From NCBI RefSeq assembly GCF_008929045.1, contig NZ_VFAH01000002.1, positions 62,001-126,000 on the forward strand: 64,000 bases of DNA, given 5' to 3'. The DNA comes from Noviherbaspirillum aerium. Lineage in GTDB: Bacteria > Pseudomonadota > Gammaproteobacteria > Burkholderiales > Burkholderiaceae_D. Positions within the stretch are counted from its first letter, which is position 1; the number at the start of each line of letters is the position of its first letter. The translations under genes were made by a program, and so were the position numbers. Of the stretch, positions 9,462 through 18,547 are shown piece after piece. The notes below the pieces were generated by a model. It ran no database searches, was not told the DNA's origin, and was given only the letters and a program-made list of their open reading frames with translations.

Positions 9462-9922
9462 AAACCATGCCTCTTATGCTGACTTCCAGGAATATCCCAT
9501 CGTTTCGTTGTGCCGTCATGGCGGCAGCATGCCTGCTTGCCGCAGCTGTCGCAGCTTCGGCTGGCGCACAGCACGTTCATCACCATGCCAGCGGACAAGG
9601 AGCCTCTCCTCCGCAATTCATTGCCAGCAGCGCCAAGCCGTTTTCGAGCTTGATGGATGATGCGATGGCGGTCATGGATGACGGCATGGTGCGGGCGCCC
9701 AGAAACGGCGTGCCGGAGCATGATTTCATCACCATGATGATCCCCCATCACCAGGGCGCCATCGACATGGCCAAGGCAGTGCTGCTCAACACCAGCGACC
9801 CGGAACTGCGCAACTTGGCGCAAGGCATCATCACCGAGCAGCAGAACGAGATCCGTGTCATGCAAGCCTGGCTGGCGCGCTACCAGGCACGACAGGCAGG
9901 CACGGCAACGTTCCCGAAATAG
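9458..9922 (+). CDS. Exported DUF305 protein
   Basis: A 154-residue protein starting with GTG in overlap with the anti-sigma stop. A signal peptide covers about residues 1-37 (AACLLAAAVAASAGA), followed by a His-rich stretch (HVHHHAS). The DUF305 hallmark HDFITMMIPHHQGAIDMAKAVL is at residues 89-110 with the His pair at 97-98, and IITEQQNEIRVMQAWL follows. DUF305 is a ferritin-like four-helix domain often found beside copper-handling genes; metal binding is likely but its identity is not shown. It is translationally coupled to the sigma/anti-sigma pair. Confidence 0.9.
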   Translation: MKTMPLMLTSRNIPSFRCAVMAAACLLAAAVAASAGAQHVHHHASGQGASPPQFIASSAKPFSSLMDDAMAVMDDGMVRAPRNGVPEHDFITMMIPHHQGAIDMAKAVLLNTSDPELRNLAQGIITEQQNEIRVMQAWLARYQARQAGTATFPK

Positions 9923-9948
9923 CTTCCCCTCTTCAACGGCAGGCAATC

Positions 9949-11337
9949 ATGAAACTTCATCTTCTCAGTCTCGCAACGGGCGTGTTGGCTATCAATCTGG
10001 CATCGGCCGCCCCTGGCACCGCCGACCGCGTCTACACGGCCGACCAGAACAGCAACACCGTTTCGGTGATCAACCCGGCCACCAATACCCTGCTCGGTCA
10101 GATCAAGCTCGGCAATCAGCGCCCCGACGTACTGTCACCGCTCTACAAGGGCGAAATCAATGTACATGGCCTGGGGTTTTCGCCGGACCGAAAGACATTG
10201 ATAGCAATCTCCAACGGTTCAAACTCGGTCACGTTTATCGACACGGCCACCAACCAGGTCAAGGGAAAAAGGTATATCGGCCGTTCGCCGCACGAGGGTT
10301 TCTTTACCGTAGACGGCCGCGAAGTGTGGGTCGTTGTGCGCGGCGAAAATTACATTTCCATCATCGATCCCGGCACCTACAAGGAAACGGGACGGATCGA
10401 AACCACGCCCGGACCGGGCATGGTGCTGTTTCACCCGGACGGCAAGCAGGCGTTCTTGGTATCGAGCTTTAATCCAGTCATGGAAGTGGTCGATGTCGCA
10501 TCCCGCAAGATTGTCAAGCAGATCAAGGTCGTGAGCCCCTTTTCGCCTTTCCTGCAATTCACCCCGGATTTCAAGGAAGTGTGGATGACGCATAAGGATG
10601 TGGGCAAGGTCACCCGCATCGACACGTCCACGCACGAAGTCATGGGCGTATTCGACACGGGCATGATCACCAACCATGTCGGCTTCGCCAAGACGGCTGC
10701 GGGCACGCTGGCCTATGTCACCGTGGGCGGCGAAAACACGGTGAAGGTCTTCACCACCGATGCCGCGCCGAAGCTCGTGGCGACGATTCCTGTCGGCGCG
10801 CTGCCGCACGGAATCTGGGCATCGGACGATGGCTCCCGGATGTACGTTGGCCTGGAAAACGGCGATGCGGTCGACGTCATCGATACCGCGTCCAACAAGG
10901 TCGTCCAACGTGTTCCCGCCGGCCAGGCACCCCAGGCGCTGGTCTATGTCGGCAATGCAGTCCCGCAGGGCGACGGCACGACCAATCTCGCGTCCCGCGG
11001 CAATGTTGACCCGATCAACATCAGCCTGAAACCGGTATCCGGCGATGCCAAGGGGTTCGTAGTCGCGCGTAATCTGGGCGTCATTGATGCGCTGGAAGTG
11101 TCGCTGTTCAAACTGAAGCCCGATACCGTCTACAGCCTCTACGTCACCGGCCAAAAGCAGCCGGTAGCAAGTCTTAAAACGAACAGCGCAGGCATGGCCA
11201 ATGGCACCGCGATCGGACCGCTGCGCGAAGCAGCCAACGGTCTTTCCCCAAAAGAAGCGACTCCCAGCAAAGTCACGGTCATGGAGGGAAACGCTGCGGC
11301 CGACGCTGCCAAGGCGGTCCTGATCAACGCCAATTGA
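9949..11337 (+). CDS. Exported YVTN-type beta-propeller protein
   Basis: A 462-residue protein with a signal peptide (about 1-20, ending ASA). It contains successive propeller blades of the YVTN/YncE type: RVYTADQNSNTVSVINPATN, GLGFSPDRKTLIAISNGSNS, VWVVVRGENYISIIDPGTY, WMTHKDVGKVTRIDTSTHEV and MYVGLENGDAVDVIDTASNKV. After about residue 345 a separate beta-rich C-terminal domain follows (INISLKPVSGDAKGFVVARN). Such propellers act as binding scaffolds, sometimes in electron-transfer systems. No heme motif is seen. Lying 26 bases after the DUF305 gene and before the SorAB-like pair, it probably works with the periplasmic redox enzymes. Confidence 0.85.
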   Translation: MKLHLLSLATGVLAINLASAAPGTADRVYTADQNSNTVSVINPATNTLLGQIKLGNQRPDVLSPLYKGEINVHGLGFSPDRKTLIAISNGSNSVTFIDTATNQVKGKRYIGRSPHEGFFTVDGREVWVVVRGENYISIIDPGTYKETGRIETTPGPGMVLFHPDGKQAFLVSSFNPVMEVVDVASRKIVKQIKVVSPFSPFLQFTPDFKEVWMTHKDVGKVTRIDTSTHEVMGVFDTGMITNHVGFAKTAAGTLAYVTVGGENTVKVFTTDAAPKLVATIPVGALPHGIWASDDGSRMYVGLENGDAVDVIDTASNKVVQRVPAGQAPQALVYVGNAVPQGDGTTNLASRGNVDPINISLKPVSGDAKGFVVARNLGVIDALEVSLFKLKPDTVYSLYVTGQKQPVASLKTNSAGMANGTAIGPLREAANGLSPKEATPSKVTVMEGNAAADAAKAVLINAN

Positions 11338-11486
11338 CGTTTAAATGTGTCACACTTGGTTAGTATTAACCCGGCGTGCAGGCGTTGCCCCACCGCCGGG
11401 GCGCAGGGTGCCGAGCAGCGCGGCATACCGGCATGAAAAGGCAGGCAACCCAATCCCCGGCCCAGGCCGGATACGAGGAGACGATC

Positions 11487-12740
11487 ATGGGAACAACGCA
11501 CAAGGAAACACCCTCTAGCCCTGGACCAGTGAGCAATCCGGGAAGGCGTCATCTGCTTGCCGGAAGTGCGGCCGCGGTCACCGCAGCCGGACTGGCCGGC
11601 TTCAGCCGGTCCGCCATGGCGCAAGCCGTTGCAGGCGCCTCGCCCGCGGCGAAGCCTTTGCCCGCCTACGTCAGCTGGAAGAAGCCGGAGGCGATGATCG
11701 TTCATACTTCCAGCACCCTGGAAACCAAGCGCAGCGCCTTCGGCACCAGCATCATCACCCCTACCGACCAGCTTTACATTCGAAACAACCTGCCAGCCCC
11801 GGACGCCTCGCTCGTTTCCGACCGTGACGCCTGGGAAGTTGCCATCGAAGGCGTGAAATCTCCACGCAGCTTCACGGTGAAAGACCTCAAGGCGCTCGAC
11901 CTGGAGACGGTGGCCACGGTGCTGCAGTGCTCCGGCAACGGGCGCGGCCTGTTTCCGAACAAGCCGAGCGGCACGCCCTGGCAGGTCGGCGCAGCCGGTT
12001 GCGTTGTCTGGAGCGGCGTGCCGGTACGGGCGCTGGTACAGGCGCTGGGCGGCGTTGCCGACGGCATGCAATACATGACTGGCACCGGCGGTGAAAAACT
12101 GCCCGACGGCATAGATCCGAAAACTGTCATCGTGGAGCGCTCGGTGCCAGCCAAGGCGATGGCCGATGCCTTGCTTGCCTGGGAAATGAATGGCGAGCCG
12201 ATTTCGCTGGCACATGGCGGTCCGCTGCGACTGATTGTTCCCGGCTATACAGGCGTCAACAACATTAAATACATCAAGCGTCTCGCATTTACCGCAGCGC
12301 AAACCGACGCCGCCATTCAAAAGACCGGTTACCGCATCTCGCCACCCGGCGAGAAGGGAGACCCCAGTCATCCCTCGGTGTGGGAAATGGGGCCCAAGTC
12401 CTGGATCAACTCGCCGGCGCCGGAGACCGGTGCGGTACCCGCTGGCACCGTACAGATCAAAGGGGTTGCGTTTGGCGGAATGCATGCGGTGAAGTCTGTC
12501 GAGGTGTCAGTGGACGGCGGCAAGACCTGGAAGCAAGCACGCCTGGTCGGACCGGACCTGGGCCGCTACGCATGGCGTCAATTCGTACTGCCGGCCAAGC
12601 TGGAGCCGGGGACATACACCATCGCTTGCGTGGTGACGGACGTCGAAGGCAACCGCCAGCCCGAGGGGCGAGTGGAGAACACAGGCGGCTACAACAACAA
12701 CAGCTGGCGCGACCATGCGCTGAACATTACCGTCGCATGA
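11487..12740 (+). CDS. sorA: Sulfite dehydrogenase-like molybdoenzyme (SorA-type)
   Basis: A 417-residue periplasmic molybdopterin oxidoreductase of the sulfite oxidase family. The N-terminus carries a Tat-type signal (RRHLLAGSAAAVTAAGLAGF). The molybdenum-ligand Cys is C148 in VLQCSGNGRGLF. Substrate-pocket segments include GNGRGLFPNKPSGTPWQVGA and VPGYTGVNNIKYIKRL. The C-terminal dimerisation domain has VKSVEVSVDGGKTWKQARL. SorA oxidises sulfite to sulfate and passes electrons to cytochrome c SorB, encoded next. Start 11487 chosen for GAGGAG 7 bases upstream and the Tat signal; in-frame upstream ATGs at 11376 and 11433 are less likely. Substrate is inferred from the family and partner; related enzymes can take other substrates. 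Confidence 0.85.
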   Translation: MGTTHKETPSSPGPVSNPGRRHLLAGSAAAVTAAGLAGFSRSAMAQAVAGASPAAKPLPAYVSWKKPEAMIVHTSSTLETKRSAFGTSIITPTDQLYIRNNLPAPDASLVSDRDAWEVAIEGVKSPRSFTVKDLKALDLETVATVLQCSGNGRGLFPNKPSGTPWQVGAAGCVVWSGVPVRALVQALGGVADGMQYMTGTGGEKLPDGIDPKTVIVERSVPAKAMADALLAWEMNGEPISLAHGGPLRLIVPGYTGVNNIKYIKRLAFTAAQTDAAIQKTGYRISPPGEKGDPSHPSVWEMGPKSWINSPAPETGAVPAGTVQIKGVAFGGMHAVKSVEVSVDGGKTWKQARLVGPDLGRYAWRQFVLPAKLEPGTYTIACVVTDVEGNRQPEGRVENTGGYNNNSWRDHALNITVA

Positions 12741-12747
12741 GGAATCG

Positions 12748-13080
12748 ATGCCATACCTTTCCTTGAACCCAATCGCCGGCGTGGCCTTGCTTGCTGCGCT
12801 GGCGGCATACCCCGCTCTGGCGCAGAACAGGCTGGAAGCCGGCCGCCAGCTGTTCAACCAGGCTGCGGTGCCGGCTTGTGCCCTCTGCCATACACTGAAG
12901 GACGCTAACGCTGCAGGTGAAATTGGTCCCAATCTGGATGAACTCAAACCGGACGCGTCGCGGGTGGAAAAGGCGGTACGCAACGGCATCGGGCAAATGC
13001 CACCATTCAAGGATCTGAGCGACGCGCAGATCAAGGCGCTCGGCGAGTATGTTGCAGCCGCCACTTCAGGAGCGAAGTAG
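12748..13080 (+). CDS. sorB: Cytochrome c subunit of the sulfite dehydrogenase (SorB-type)
   Basis: A 110-residue class I cytochrome c with a signal peptide ending ALA (about residue 25). The heme motif CALCH is at 44-48 and the probable axial Met is M84 in GIGQMPPF. GEIGPNLDELKPDASRVEKAVRNG and ALGEYVAAAT complete the fold. It starts 7 bases after the sorA-like stop and is the likely electron acceptor of that enzyme. It also closes the plus-strand block that begins with the exported NTF2-like protein at 7665. Confidence 0.88.
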   Translation: MPYLSLNPIAGVALLAALAAYPALAQNRLEAGRQLFNQAAVPACALCHTLKDANAAGEIGPNLDELKPDASRVEKAVRNGIGQMPPFKDLSDAQIKALGEYVAAATSGAK

Positions 13081-13125
13081 AAAGTTGAATCGTCATCTTA
13101 TCCCACAAGGCGAATGATAAAAAAA

Positions 13126-13152
13126 GGCCCGACCAGGTTGATCGGTCGGGCC
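13126..13152 (-). terminator. Rho-independent terminator, minus strand
   Basis: Perfect 9-bp stem GGCCCGACC/GGTCGGGCC with a 9-base loop, followed on the minus strand by seven T residues. It serves transcripts arriving from the minus-strand gene at 13605-14651 and may also stop the convergent plus-strand operon at its stem. Confidence 0.8.
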
Positions 13153-13368
13153 GAAGGGATTATCTGTTACCTTGAGGAGGCAAATCAAACTGCAGAGCAG
13201 CAGGAAATCTGAATGTCCGCGTCAGCACAAAACCATGCGGCACCATGCAGCAAGGTACCGGAATACTGCTACGCAGGCGCCCAATCAACATCATCTTTGC
13301 AGCTCCCGATCATTTTGCATGATGAACCTTATTGGATCCTTAAGGCAGCATTCCGTTTGGCAGGCATC

Positions 13369-13557
13369 TGGAGCGCTTTCGGCTTGACTGTACTAGGCGA
13401 GGCCGAGAAGATTTGAGCGCAGGACAAGGCATGGTGACGCGACATGGCGAGCTCGGCGCCCGGACCATGGCAAGGAGGACTCGGCGTCCCCACACAACGC
13501 GGTACTGTGGGCAAATGTTCCAGCATCGTCAGTACAGTCAAACCGAAAGCGCTCTAC
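13369..13557. repeat. Repeat family 1, long copy in inverse orientation
   Basis: Ends are a near-perfect inverted repeat of about 24 bases: GGAGCGCTTTCGGCTTGACT on the left, and AAACCGAAAGCGCTC closing the right, each joined to AGTACAGTC/GACTGTACT. The core (AAGGCATGGTGACGCGACAT, CATGGCAAGGAGGA) is the reverse complement of the core in the 27947-28114 copy. No ORF for a transposase fits inside. Confidence 0.75.
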
Positions 13558-13604
13558 ATCAATCAGGGCAAATCCATGCGATTGCGATTTCCGGAATGTC
13601 TCGG

Positions 13605-14651
13605 TTACATCTGCGGGAAACGCGCGTCATATAGAAGTTGCTCTGGTTGGTTGCCGGCCGCCTCCAGAATCGGCTCGAAGATTGGTTCGGATTCCAATTG
13701 CCCGCATTGCGCATCGGCGGAGCTCTGCGGTTCCAATGCGTGTACGAATGCAAACATCAAGCGCGTCGACGATTCATTCCCAATTGTGCGCGATGCCTGC
13801 ACACGCCAGTGCTGCCGGCTCAGGGTAAGGTCAATTGCATTGCTGTTTTCCATCGCTGCCCATTGGCTTGTCAAGTAGGTGCAATTGCTCAGTGTCCTGG
13901 CGTACTCGACTTTTACGGTGCTTGACCGGAGCCTGTTGGTTTCCATACCAAGACCGTAATGGCTGGTTCGACTCATTTCATATTGAAACCTCAGCGTGCC
14001 ATGGGAATGCGGGCGAATTCCAAATTCAATACTTGCGCCCTGTAGCCTGCTATGGACAGTGTCATTATGGGAATCATCATCCGGGAAGGCATCATTGCCA
14101 TCCGAAGAGGGAAAATCGGACATGAATTCTCGTGCCCGACCTCCAAACAAACGGATAGCGACATTGCTCACGGGGCCGCGACGCCAGATCCTTTTCGCGC
14201 CAAACAGGATGCTTTCTTGTGATACCGAAGGACTATCTTCAAAGGGCGCATCTTCCATTCTTTGCGCAACTTCGAAGCGAATGCGGCTATCTTTCGAAGG
14301 CGCATAGACCGAGTTCAGCAACAGCGCTGTGGTGCCTTCTTCATGACTTATGCTACTGCCCAGGGCCAATCGATCCGTTACCCGCTCGAGATGTTCAACG
14401 CGAATGGATGACAGGCCATCGAACGTGCTGCCGACTTGCGCCGCCCAATGCTCCTTGCCGTTTTTAAATCCCAGGCCAGCACCTTCTTCCGAGATATCTA
14501 TCCCCCAGTGGCTTTCCGAGTCACCGCCAGATAGCTCGGGGAGTCGCAATTCGACGATTCGCTGCGGGATGGTTGCATGCTGGAGGTCAGTCCCGGCAAT
14601 ACACCACACCGGAGACAAGAGAATTGCAACAATGCATGCACGCATCAACAT
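13605..14651 (-). CDS. Exported protein, probable beta-barrel, function unknown
   Basis: A 348-residue product from 14651 with a signal peptide (MLMRACIVAILLSPVWCIAG). The mature part alternates polar and hydrophobic residues in strand-length runs separated by turns (WGIDISEEGAGLGFKNG, STVKVEYARTLSNCTYLTSQW, HWRVQASRTIGNESSTRLMFAFVHAL), as in outer-membrane barrels or beta-sandwich exported proteins. No enzyme motif was recognised. An in-frame ATG at 14783 would put 44 unlikely residues before the signal. The gene is isolated, with a terminator about 450 bases downstream beyond a repeat element. Confidence 0.6.
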   Translation of the reverse strand: MLMRACIVAILLSPVWCIAGTDLQHATIPQRIVELRLPELSGGDSESHWGIDISEEGAGLGFKNGKEHWAAQVGSTFDGLSSIRVEHLERVTDRLALGSSISHEEGTTALLLNSVYAPSKDSRIRFEVAQRMEDAPFEDSPSVSQESILFGAKRIWRRGPVSNVAIRLFGGRAREFMSDFPSSDGNDAFPDDDSHNDTVHSRLQGASIEFGIRPHSHGTLRFQYEMSRTSHYGLGMETNRLRSSTVKVEYARTLSNCTYLTSQWAAMENSNAIDLTLSRQHWRVQASRTIGNESSTRLMFAFVHALEPQSSADAQCGQLESEPIFEPILEAAGNQPEQLLYDARFPQM

Positions 14652-15018
14652 GAACTCATTGTTGGAATCATAAATGTGCTGAAAAAAATGCGGCGGATTC
14701 ATGCCGAGACAGGGAAAACGGCACGGCAAGATCGGAATCTTGCGCGCATCAATGACTCGGGATCGTCCGTGATACTCGTCCATCAGTTCACCGTCCGTTT
14801 TTTAACTCGCATCACAAGCCCCTATGCAAAACAGACCGACTGGTTGCGCCTTGCAAGGCCACCGATACTGAGTATGCCTGTTTATGCTTATAGGAATCTT
14901 AGGCGCTTTTTCCGCACGTCCTCCGGCAGTCATTTAAGATAGGACTCAGCTTGGTGGAGTACCCTTGAGGAAGTGGCGCGGCATTTTGCCTTGCAACATG
15001 GACTGGGGAGTTTTGGAA
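14652..15018. other. Intergenic stretch, no gene recognised
   Basis: About 370 bases between divergent genes. It presumably carries both promoters; no convincing box was found. Confidence 0.35.
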
Positions 15019-15228
15019 ATGGCAGTGATTTATGACGAGCATCACCTTCCTTCCTGCTGCGGAATGGGATTGATCCCGGGCGAACCATACACGGTTTGTC
15101 AACTTTGTAGAGCCCGGTTTGATACTCAGCATATTTCTGACGAGATCAGGCGACGCCGCTACGCAGAAGCCGCAACTGCGCATACTAAGCGACCAACTTC
15201 TCCAGCCGCCTTTCTTGGTGCCGGGTGA
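15019..15228 (+). CDS. Small Cys-containing protein, unknown function
   Basis: A 69-residue product from the ATG at 15019 (MAVIYDEHHLPSCCGMG), behind TTGGAA. A Cys pair (SCCGMG) and a CxxC motif (VCQLCRARFD) suggest a small zinc-ribbon-like unit. The C-terminus is basic, with no signal peptide or membrane segment. In-frame ATGs at 14965 and 14999 could extend it. The gene call rests on the Cys spacing and reading frame only. Confidence 0.45.
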   Translation: MAVIYDEHHLPSCCGMGLIPGEPYTVCQLCRARFDTQHISDEIRRRRYAEAATAHTKRPTSPAAFLGAG

Positions 15229-15424
15229 ATTGAACAAACAGGGAAGGATACCCCTGGTAGCCGGCTGAAGTTAGCCGTCCCGATCACTGACATTTCCCTG
15301 CTTCGGAATGACTTTCTCGCGAAGGAACAAGAATATGGAATGCCAGGCACTGCCCGCCTTTGATTCGACGGCAATTGTTGCAGTCAGCTGGAGACGCTCC
15401 AGCACTTTAGCAATGGAGACCGAC

Positions 15425-15601
15425 ATGAAACTGATTGCCGACGCGGTTGAGTATGTGTTTTATGCAGTGTTCGCGCTGATATGTCTTTCGCTTCTTTATA
15501 CCGTCTCTTTCATCCTGACCTGTTTTTTCCGTTCCATGGACAGCATGCCTCGTACAGCCGCTGCCACCAAACATGAGCCTGATGCACGTCCAAATAATTA
15601 A
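15425..15601 (+). CDS. Small single-pass membrane protein
   Basis: A 58-residue product. One strongly hydrophobic segment spans about residues 8-36 (EYVFYAVFALICLSLLYTV), followed by a hydrophilic tail (MPRTAAATKHEPDARPNN). Start 15425 follows GGAGA 6 bases upstream; the upstream in-frame extension from 15308 lacks a ribosome site. No family recognised. Confidence 0.55.
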   Translation: MKLIADAVEYVFYAVFALICLSLLYTVSFILTCFFRSMDSMPRTAAATKHEPDARPNN

Positions 15602-15796
15602 AGCGTGCGGCGGATTTCACCTGTTCTTGCGCCAAGTTTTGGCTGGCTCGGCGTAATCGCTACCGGCGCCGTGCCAATTCATCCGATAGAACTCCTGATG
15701 AATTGGGGGAAACGCGGTTTCCTGATCCGGAGAGTTGCGAAACCCTGCCGCCGACCACAGAACAATTTGGAAGGATTCCGAAACTGACCCGCAGCG

Positions 15797-15829
15797 AAAA
15801 ATGGCCCTGCAATGTTCTACTGCAGGGCC
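15797..15829 (-). terminator. Rho-independent terminator of the repeat lipoprotein gene
   Basis: Stem GGCCCTGCA/TGCAGGGCC with a 9-base loop, then ATTTTTC on the minus strand. It lies 50 bases after the stop of the minus-strand gene at 15879-18020. Confidence 0.8.
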
Positions 15830-15878
15830 CGTTCCCCATATCGCGGCCGCCGTCTATTCACATGACGGTATAGGTCAA

Positions 15879-18020
15879 TTATTGAACCGGCGCCAGGAGG
15901 TAATACTGAGCGAGTCCATCATTATTCCTATCGTAGACCAGAATCTGACCGACATTATTGATTGATACGGCGCCTCTGATTCTTATTCCGGCGGCACTGA
16001 CAGCGGACAGCGTATTCAAATCAATGGTTCTGCCGGCACTATACAGAAAAGCCCCGTCCGAAACGGAGCTACCGGTATTGACGCTATAGGTCGAGCCGAC
16101 AACCTGTCCCTGCGCGTTGATTGCAGTGGCCTCCCCCCAGCTGGCTCCAGCGGGTAGCGGAATTTCCCGCATGATGTCATTGGCAATGATGAACGGACGT
16201 GGATTGACGATTAATCCATTCTGTTTATTGTTGTACACAGACCCGACAATCTGCCGGTTATCGTTGACGTCGACCGCGGTACTCGAAGTGTAGCCGCTCA
16301 GAATTGGATAGGTGGTTTGAACGCCATTTGAATAAAGGTATGCCCGGCTGGTGCCGTCCGGATAATCGGCATCGCCGACGATGAATCCCGTATCGCTGAT
16401 GGCGTTGGCACGGGTCGCCGTCGAGCGGCCGGTTAGCTGCAGTTCCGATCTCTGTCCGTTCGCATACATGAACGCGTGGGATTTCAGGCCGCCGTCTGTA
16501 TCTGTATATTCGCTATACCCGACGACCGCTCCTGAGTTGTTGATATCGGCGACTTGCACTGCAACCTTGGCGGGATCAATGCCGATCGGCGTCGGCACCG
16601 GAATTTCCGTGGCGCTGCCATCGGCATAGACGAAGCCTCTTGCTGCACCGCGCTGACTGACATCAACATCAAAAATATTGTTACGGCCGATACCCGCGAT
16701 CTGTCCCGCATTGTTGATTGCGACGCCGCGGGCCGTTTGCCACTGCAATGTCTCGAGATCGACGACCCTGCCGTCCGCATAGGCTATTCCCATTCCGGTT
16801 TGTACGCGGCCGCCGCTGTTGTTTGAAATAATATAGTGGCTTACCGCGGTGCCGGAACCATTAAGGTCCTGATAGAAAGTTCCAGGTGACCGGTTGGAAC
16901 GCGGAACCGGTGTAACAGACCATTGAGAAGGAAGAGCCGCACCGTCATTTTGCACGGTCCACTGCCTGGCAGGCATCGCAATAATTTCTTGGGCATTCGG
17001 CTGGCCTGGCGCAACACTGAAGGCACTGATCCTTGCTTCAACCGGACCGTTAGGCAGATTTGCCGTATTGAGCTCCAGGCGTGCATGTGTCTTGTCGGCC
17101 GATATCGTGAAGACACCCAACCTTGGCAGATAGCCGCTCGCCGGAAGAAGCTCGACGTTTTCCAGACCCGTACCGCGCACCTCAAGCAAGGTGGTTCCGT
17201 CAATAGTGGCTCCATTCGACGGAGCCATTGTCACGGATGCGGTAAAGGTTGACGTTGCTCCATTGCTGAACTGCCAGCGGCGGGGCGGCATGGCAACAAT
17301 CTCGGTTGCGCCCGGTTGCCCTTCGGCGACGTCATATGCGCTGATCCTTACATCACGAATGCCATCCGTTACCGACCAGCTGTCGAAATCGAGCCATGCG
17401 CGCGTCTTGTCGGCGGAAATATTGAACACGCCTAAACGCGGTGCATAGCCGGTGGCGGGCAACAGCTCCACGTTTGCGAGCGAGCTGCCGCGTACTTCCA
17501 GTCTGGTGGTACCACTGACTACCGCGTTGTCAGCCGGCGCAGCGGCCAGCGTTGCGGTGAAGGTTCCCGGGGCGGTGCCGCCGGCGTTGCTGATGTTCCA
17601 GGTACGGGCAGGCATCGCAACGACTTCCGTCGCGCCCGCCTGGCCGGCGGGGAGATCAAAGGCACTGACCCTGGCATTTATCAGGCCGTTGGGCAGCGTG
17701 GTGGAATCCAGGTCGAGCCAGGCTACGGTTCCATCCTCGCTGATACTGAAAACGCCAAGTCTCGGTGCATATCCATTTGCCGGAAGCAATTCAACATTCG
17801 CCATCTGTGCGCCGCGTACCTCTATTCTTACCATCCCGCTTACGTTTGCACCCTCTGCAGGAGCCATCGTAACTTGGGAGGAGAACGGTGCTGCCGATGT
17901 CTCGCTGGCTGGACGCAACCGGGACGCTGGCCCGGTTTCCGACGTTCCTCCGCCGCCACACGCGCCAAGTGCCGATAACACGCTTAGCGCAAGCAAACTT
18001 TTTAAGCTCCTGTGCTTCAT
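15879..18020 (-). CDS. Large lipoprotein with three tandem repeats and HAF-type repeats
   Basis: A 713-residue lipoprotein with lipobox LGAC and a Gly tail (ACGGGGTSE) at about residues 18-28. Three repeats of about 105 residues follow (roughly 45-150, 150-260, 260-365). Each runs from a TMAP(A/S)xGAxVxGxxxxEVRG start through VELLPAxGYxPRLGVFxIS to an AMPAR/PRxW end. From about 370 to the end there are HAF-like extracellular repeats: RGVAINNAGQIAGIG, VADINNSGAVVGYSEY, ANAISDTGFIVGDADY, AVDVNDNRQIVGSVYN, ATAINAQGQVVGSTYS and AVSINNVGQILVYD. This is a surface or periplasmic beta-propeller-like protein, role unknown, transcribed alone with its own terminator. The tandem repeats are alignable by eye. 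Confidence 0.85.
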   Translation of the reverse strand: MKHRSLKSLLALSVLSALGACGGGGTSETGPASRLRPASETSAAPFSSQVTMAPAEGANVSGMVRIEVRGAQMANVELLPANGYAPRLGVFSISEDGTVAWLDLDSTTLPNGLINARVSAFDLPAGQAGATEVVAMPARTWNISNAGGTAPGTFTATLAAAPADNAVVSGTTRLEVRGSSLANVELLPATGYAPRLGVFNISADKTRAWLDFDSWSVTDGIRDVRISAYDVAEGQPGATEIVAMPPRRWQFSNGATSTFTASVTMAPSNGATIDGTTLLEVRGTGLENVELLPASGYLPRLGVFTISADKTHARLELNTANLPNGPVEARISAFSVAPGQPNAQEIIAMPARQWTVQNDGAALPSQWSVTPVPRSNRSPGTFYQDLNGSGTAVSHYIISNNSGGRVQTGMGIAYADGRVVDLETLQWQTARGVAINNAGQIAGIGRNNIFDVDVSQRGAARGFVYADGSATEIPVPTPIGIDPAKVAVQVADINNSGAVVGYSEYTDTDGGLKSHAFMYANGQRSELQLTGRSTATRANAISDTGFIVGDADYPDGTSRAYLYSNGVQTTYPILSGYTSSTAVDVNDNRQIVGSVYNNKQNGLIVNPRPFIIANDIMREIPLPAGASWGEATAINAQGQVVGSTYSVNTGSSVSDGAFLYSAGRTIDLNTLSAVSAAGIRIRGAVSINNVGQILVYDRNNDGLAQYYLLAPVQ

Positions 18021-18547
18021 TCCTACGCTCCATTCTTAAAGATCAAGATAAATGCAACCAGGGTGGGTGGCTTTTAAAGATGCAGGCATGTCGCCGCAGC
18101 CGCCTTCAGATGAACACCCGGACATGGGATTCGGGTGCGAGCACTTGGTTCTGGAACGATGTCTGGCCGGGATATGATCCATCGCAAGTACTTCAGGAAT
18201 GAATATGAAAACTGGCGAACGGTTAATTCATATCGACTTGGGCGGACGTGTAACAGACCGGCCTCCGCCCTGGTTGGGAAATCAGGTAACGCCTGGCGCA
18301 CTACCTGTGGAGGCGACATTAATTTTCCCCGATATAATTTTGTCAGCGCTTGCAGGCTGTCCGAATCCGTCAGGCTGGCGGACATCCTCTCTTGCCAGAT
18401 TACCGGCTGCGCAATTACCAGCTGCGAGGCACGAATCAATTTTTTCTTCATGAAATACACGTCAGCGTGACTTACTTTATGATGGCACGACTCGGTGTCC
18501 CGCCGGCCGATGTTGCCAAAAAACCAAAAGCCAAATATCGACAGACC
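18021..18547. other. Intergenic stretch upstream of lldD
   Basis: About 525 bases between the divergent lipoprotein gene and lldD. ORFs here lack family features and credible ribosome sites. The promoters of both neighbours should be here, but no box is convincing. Confidence 0.35.

Larger units (their letters stand above)
13081..13604. other. Intergenic stretch with terminator and repeat family 1
   Basis: About 520 bases between convergent genes, holding a minus-strand terminator (13126-13152) and a repeat copy (13369-13557). A 43-codon minus-strand reading ending at the TAA near 13163 just before the terminator has no recognisable family and is not called. Confidence 0.4.

Noticed and set aside
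11139-12485. 448-codon minus-strand ORF opposite the SorA-like gene
   Set aside because: The plus strand has the molybdenum-ligand Cys motif and Tat signal; this frame shows only low-complexity Arg/Gly-rich sequence.
13163-13294. 43-codon minus-strand ORF ending just before a terminator
   Set aside because: Terminator proximity is suggestive, but there is no ribosome site, no family and an unusual composition. The terminator can serve the upstream minus-strand gene.
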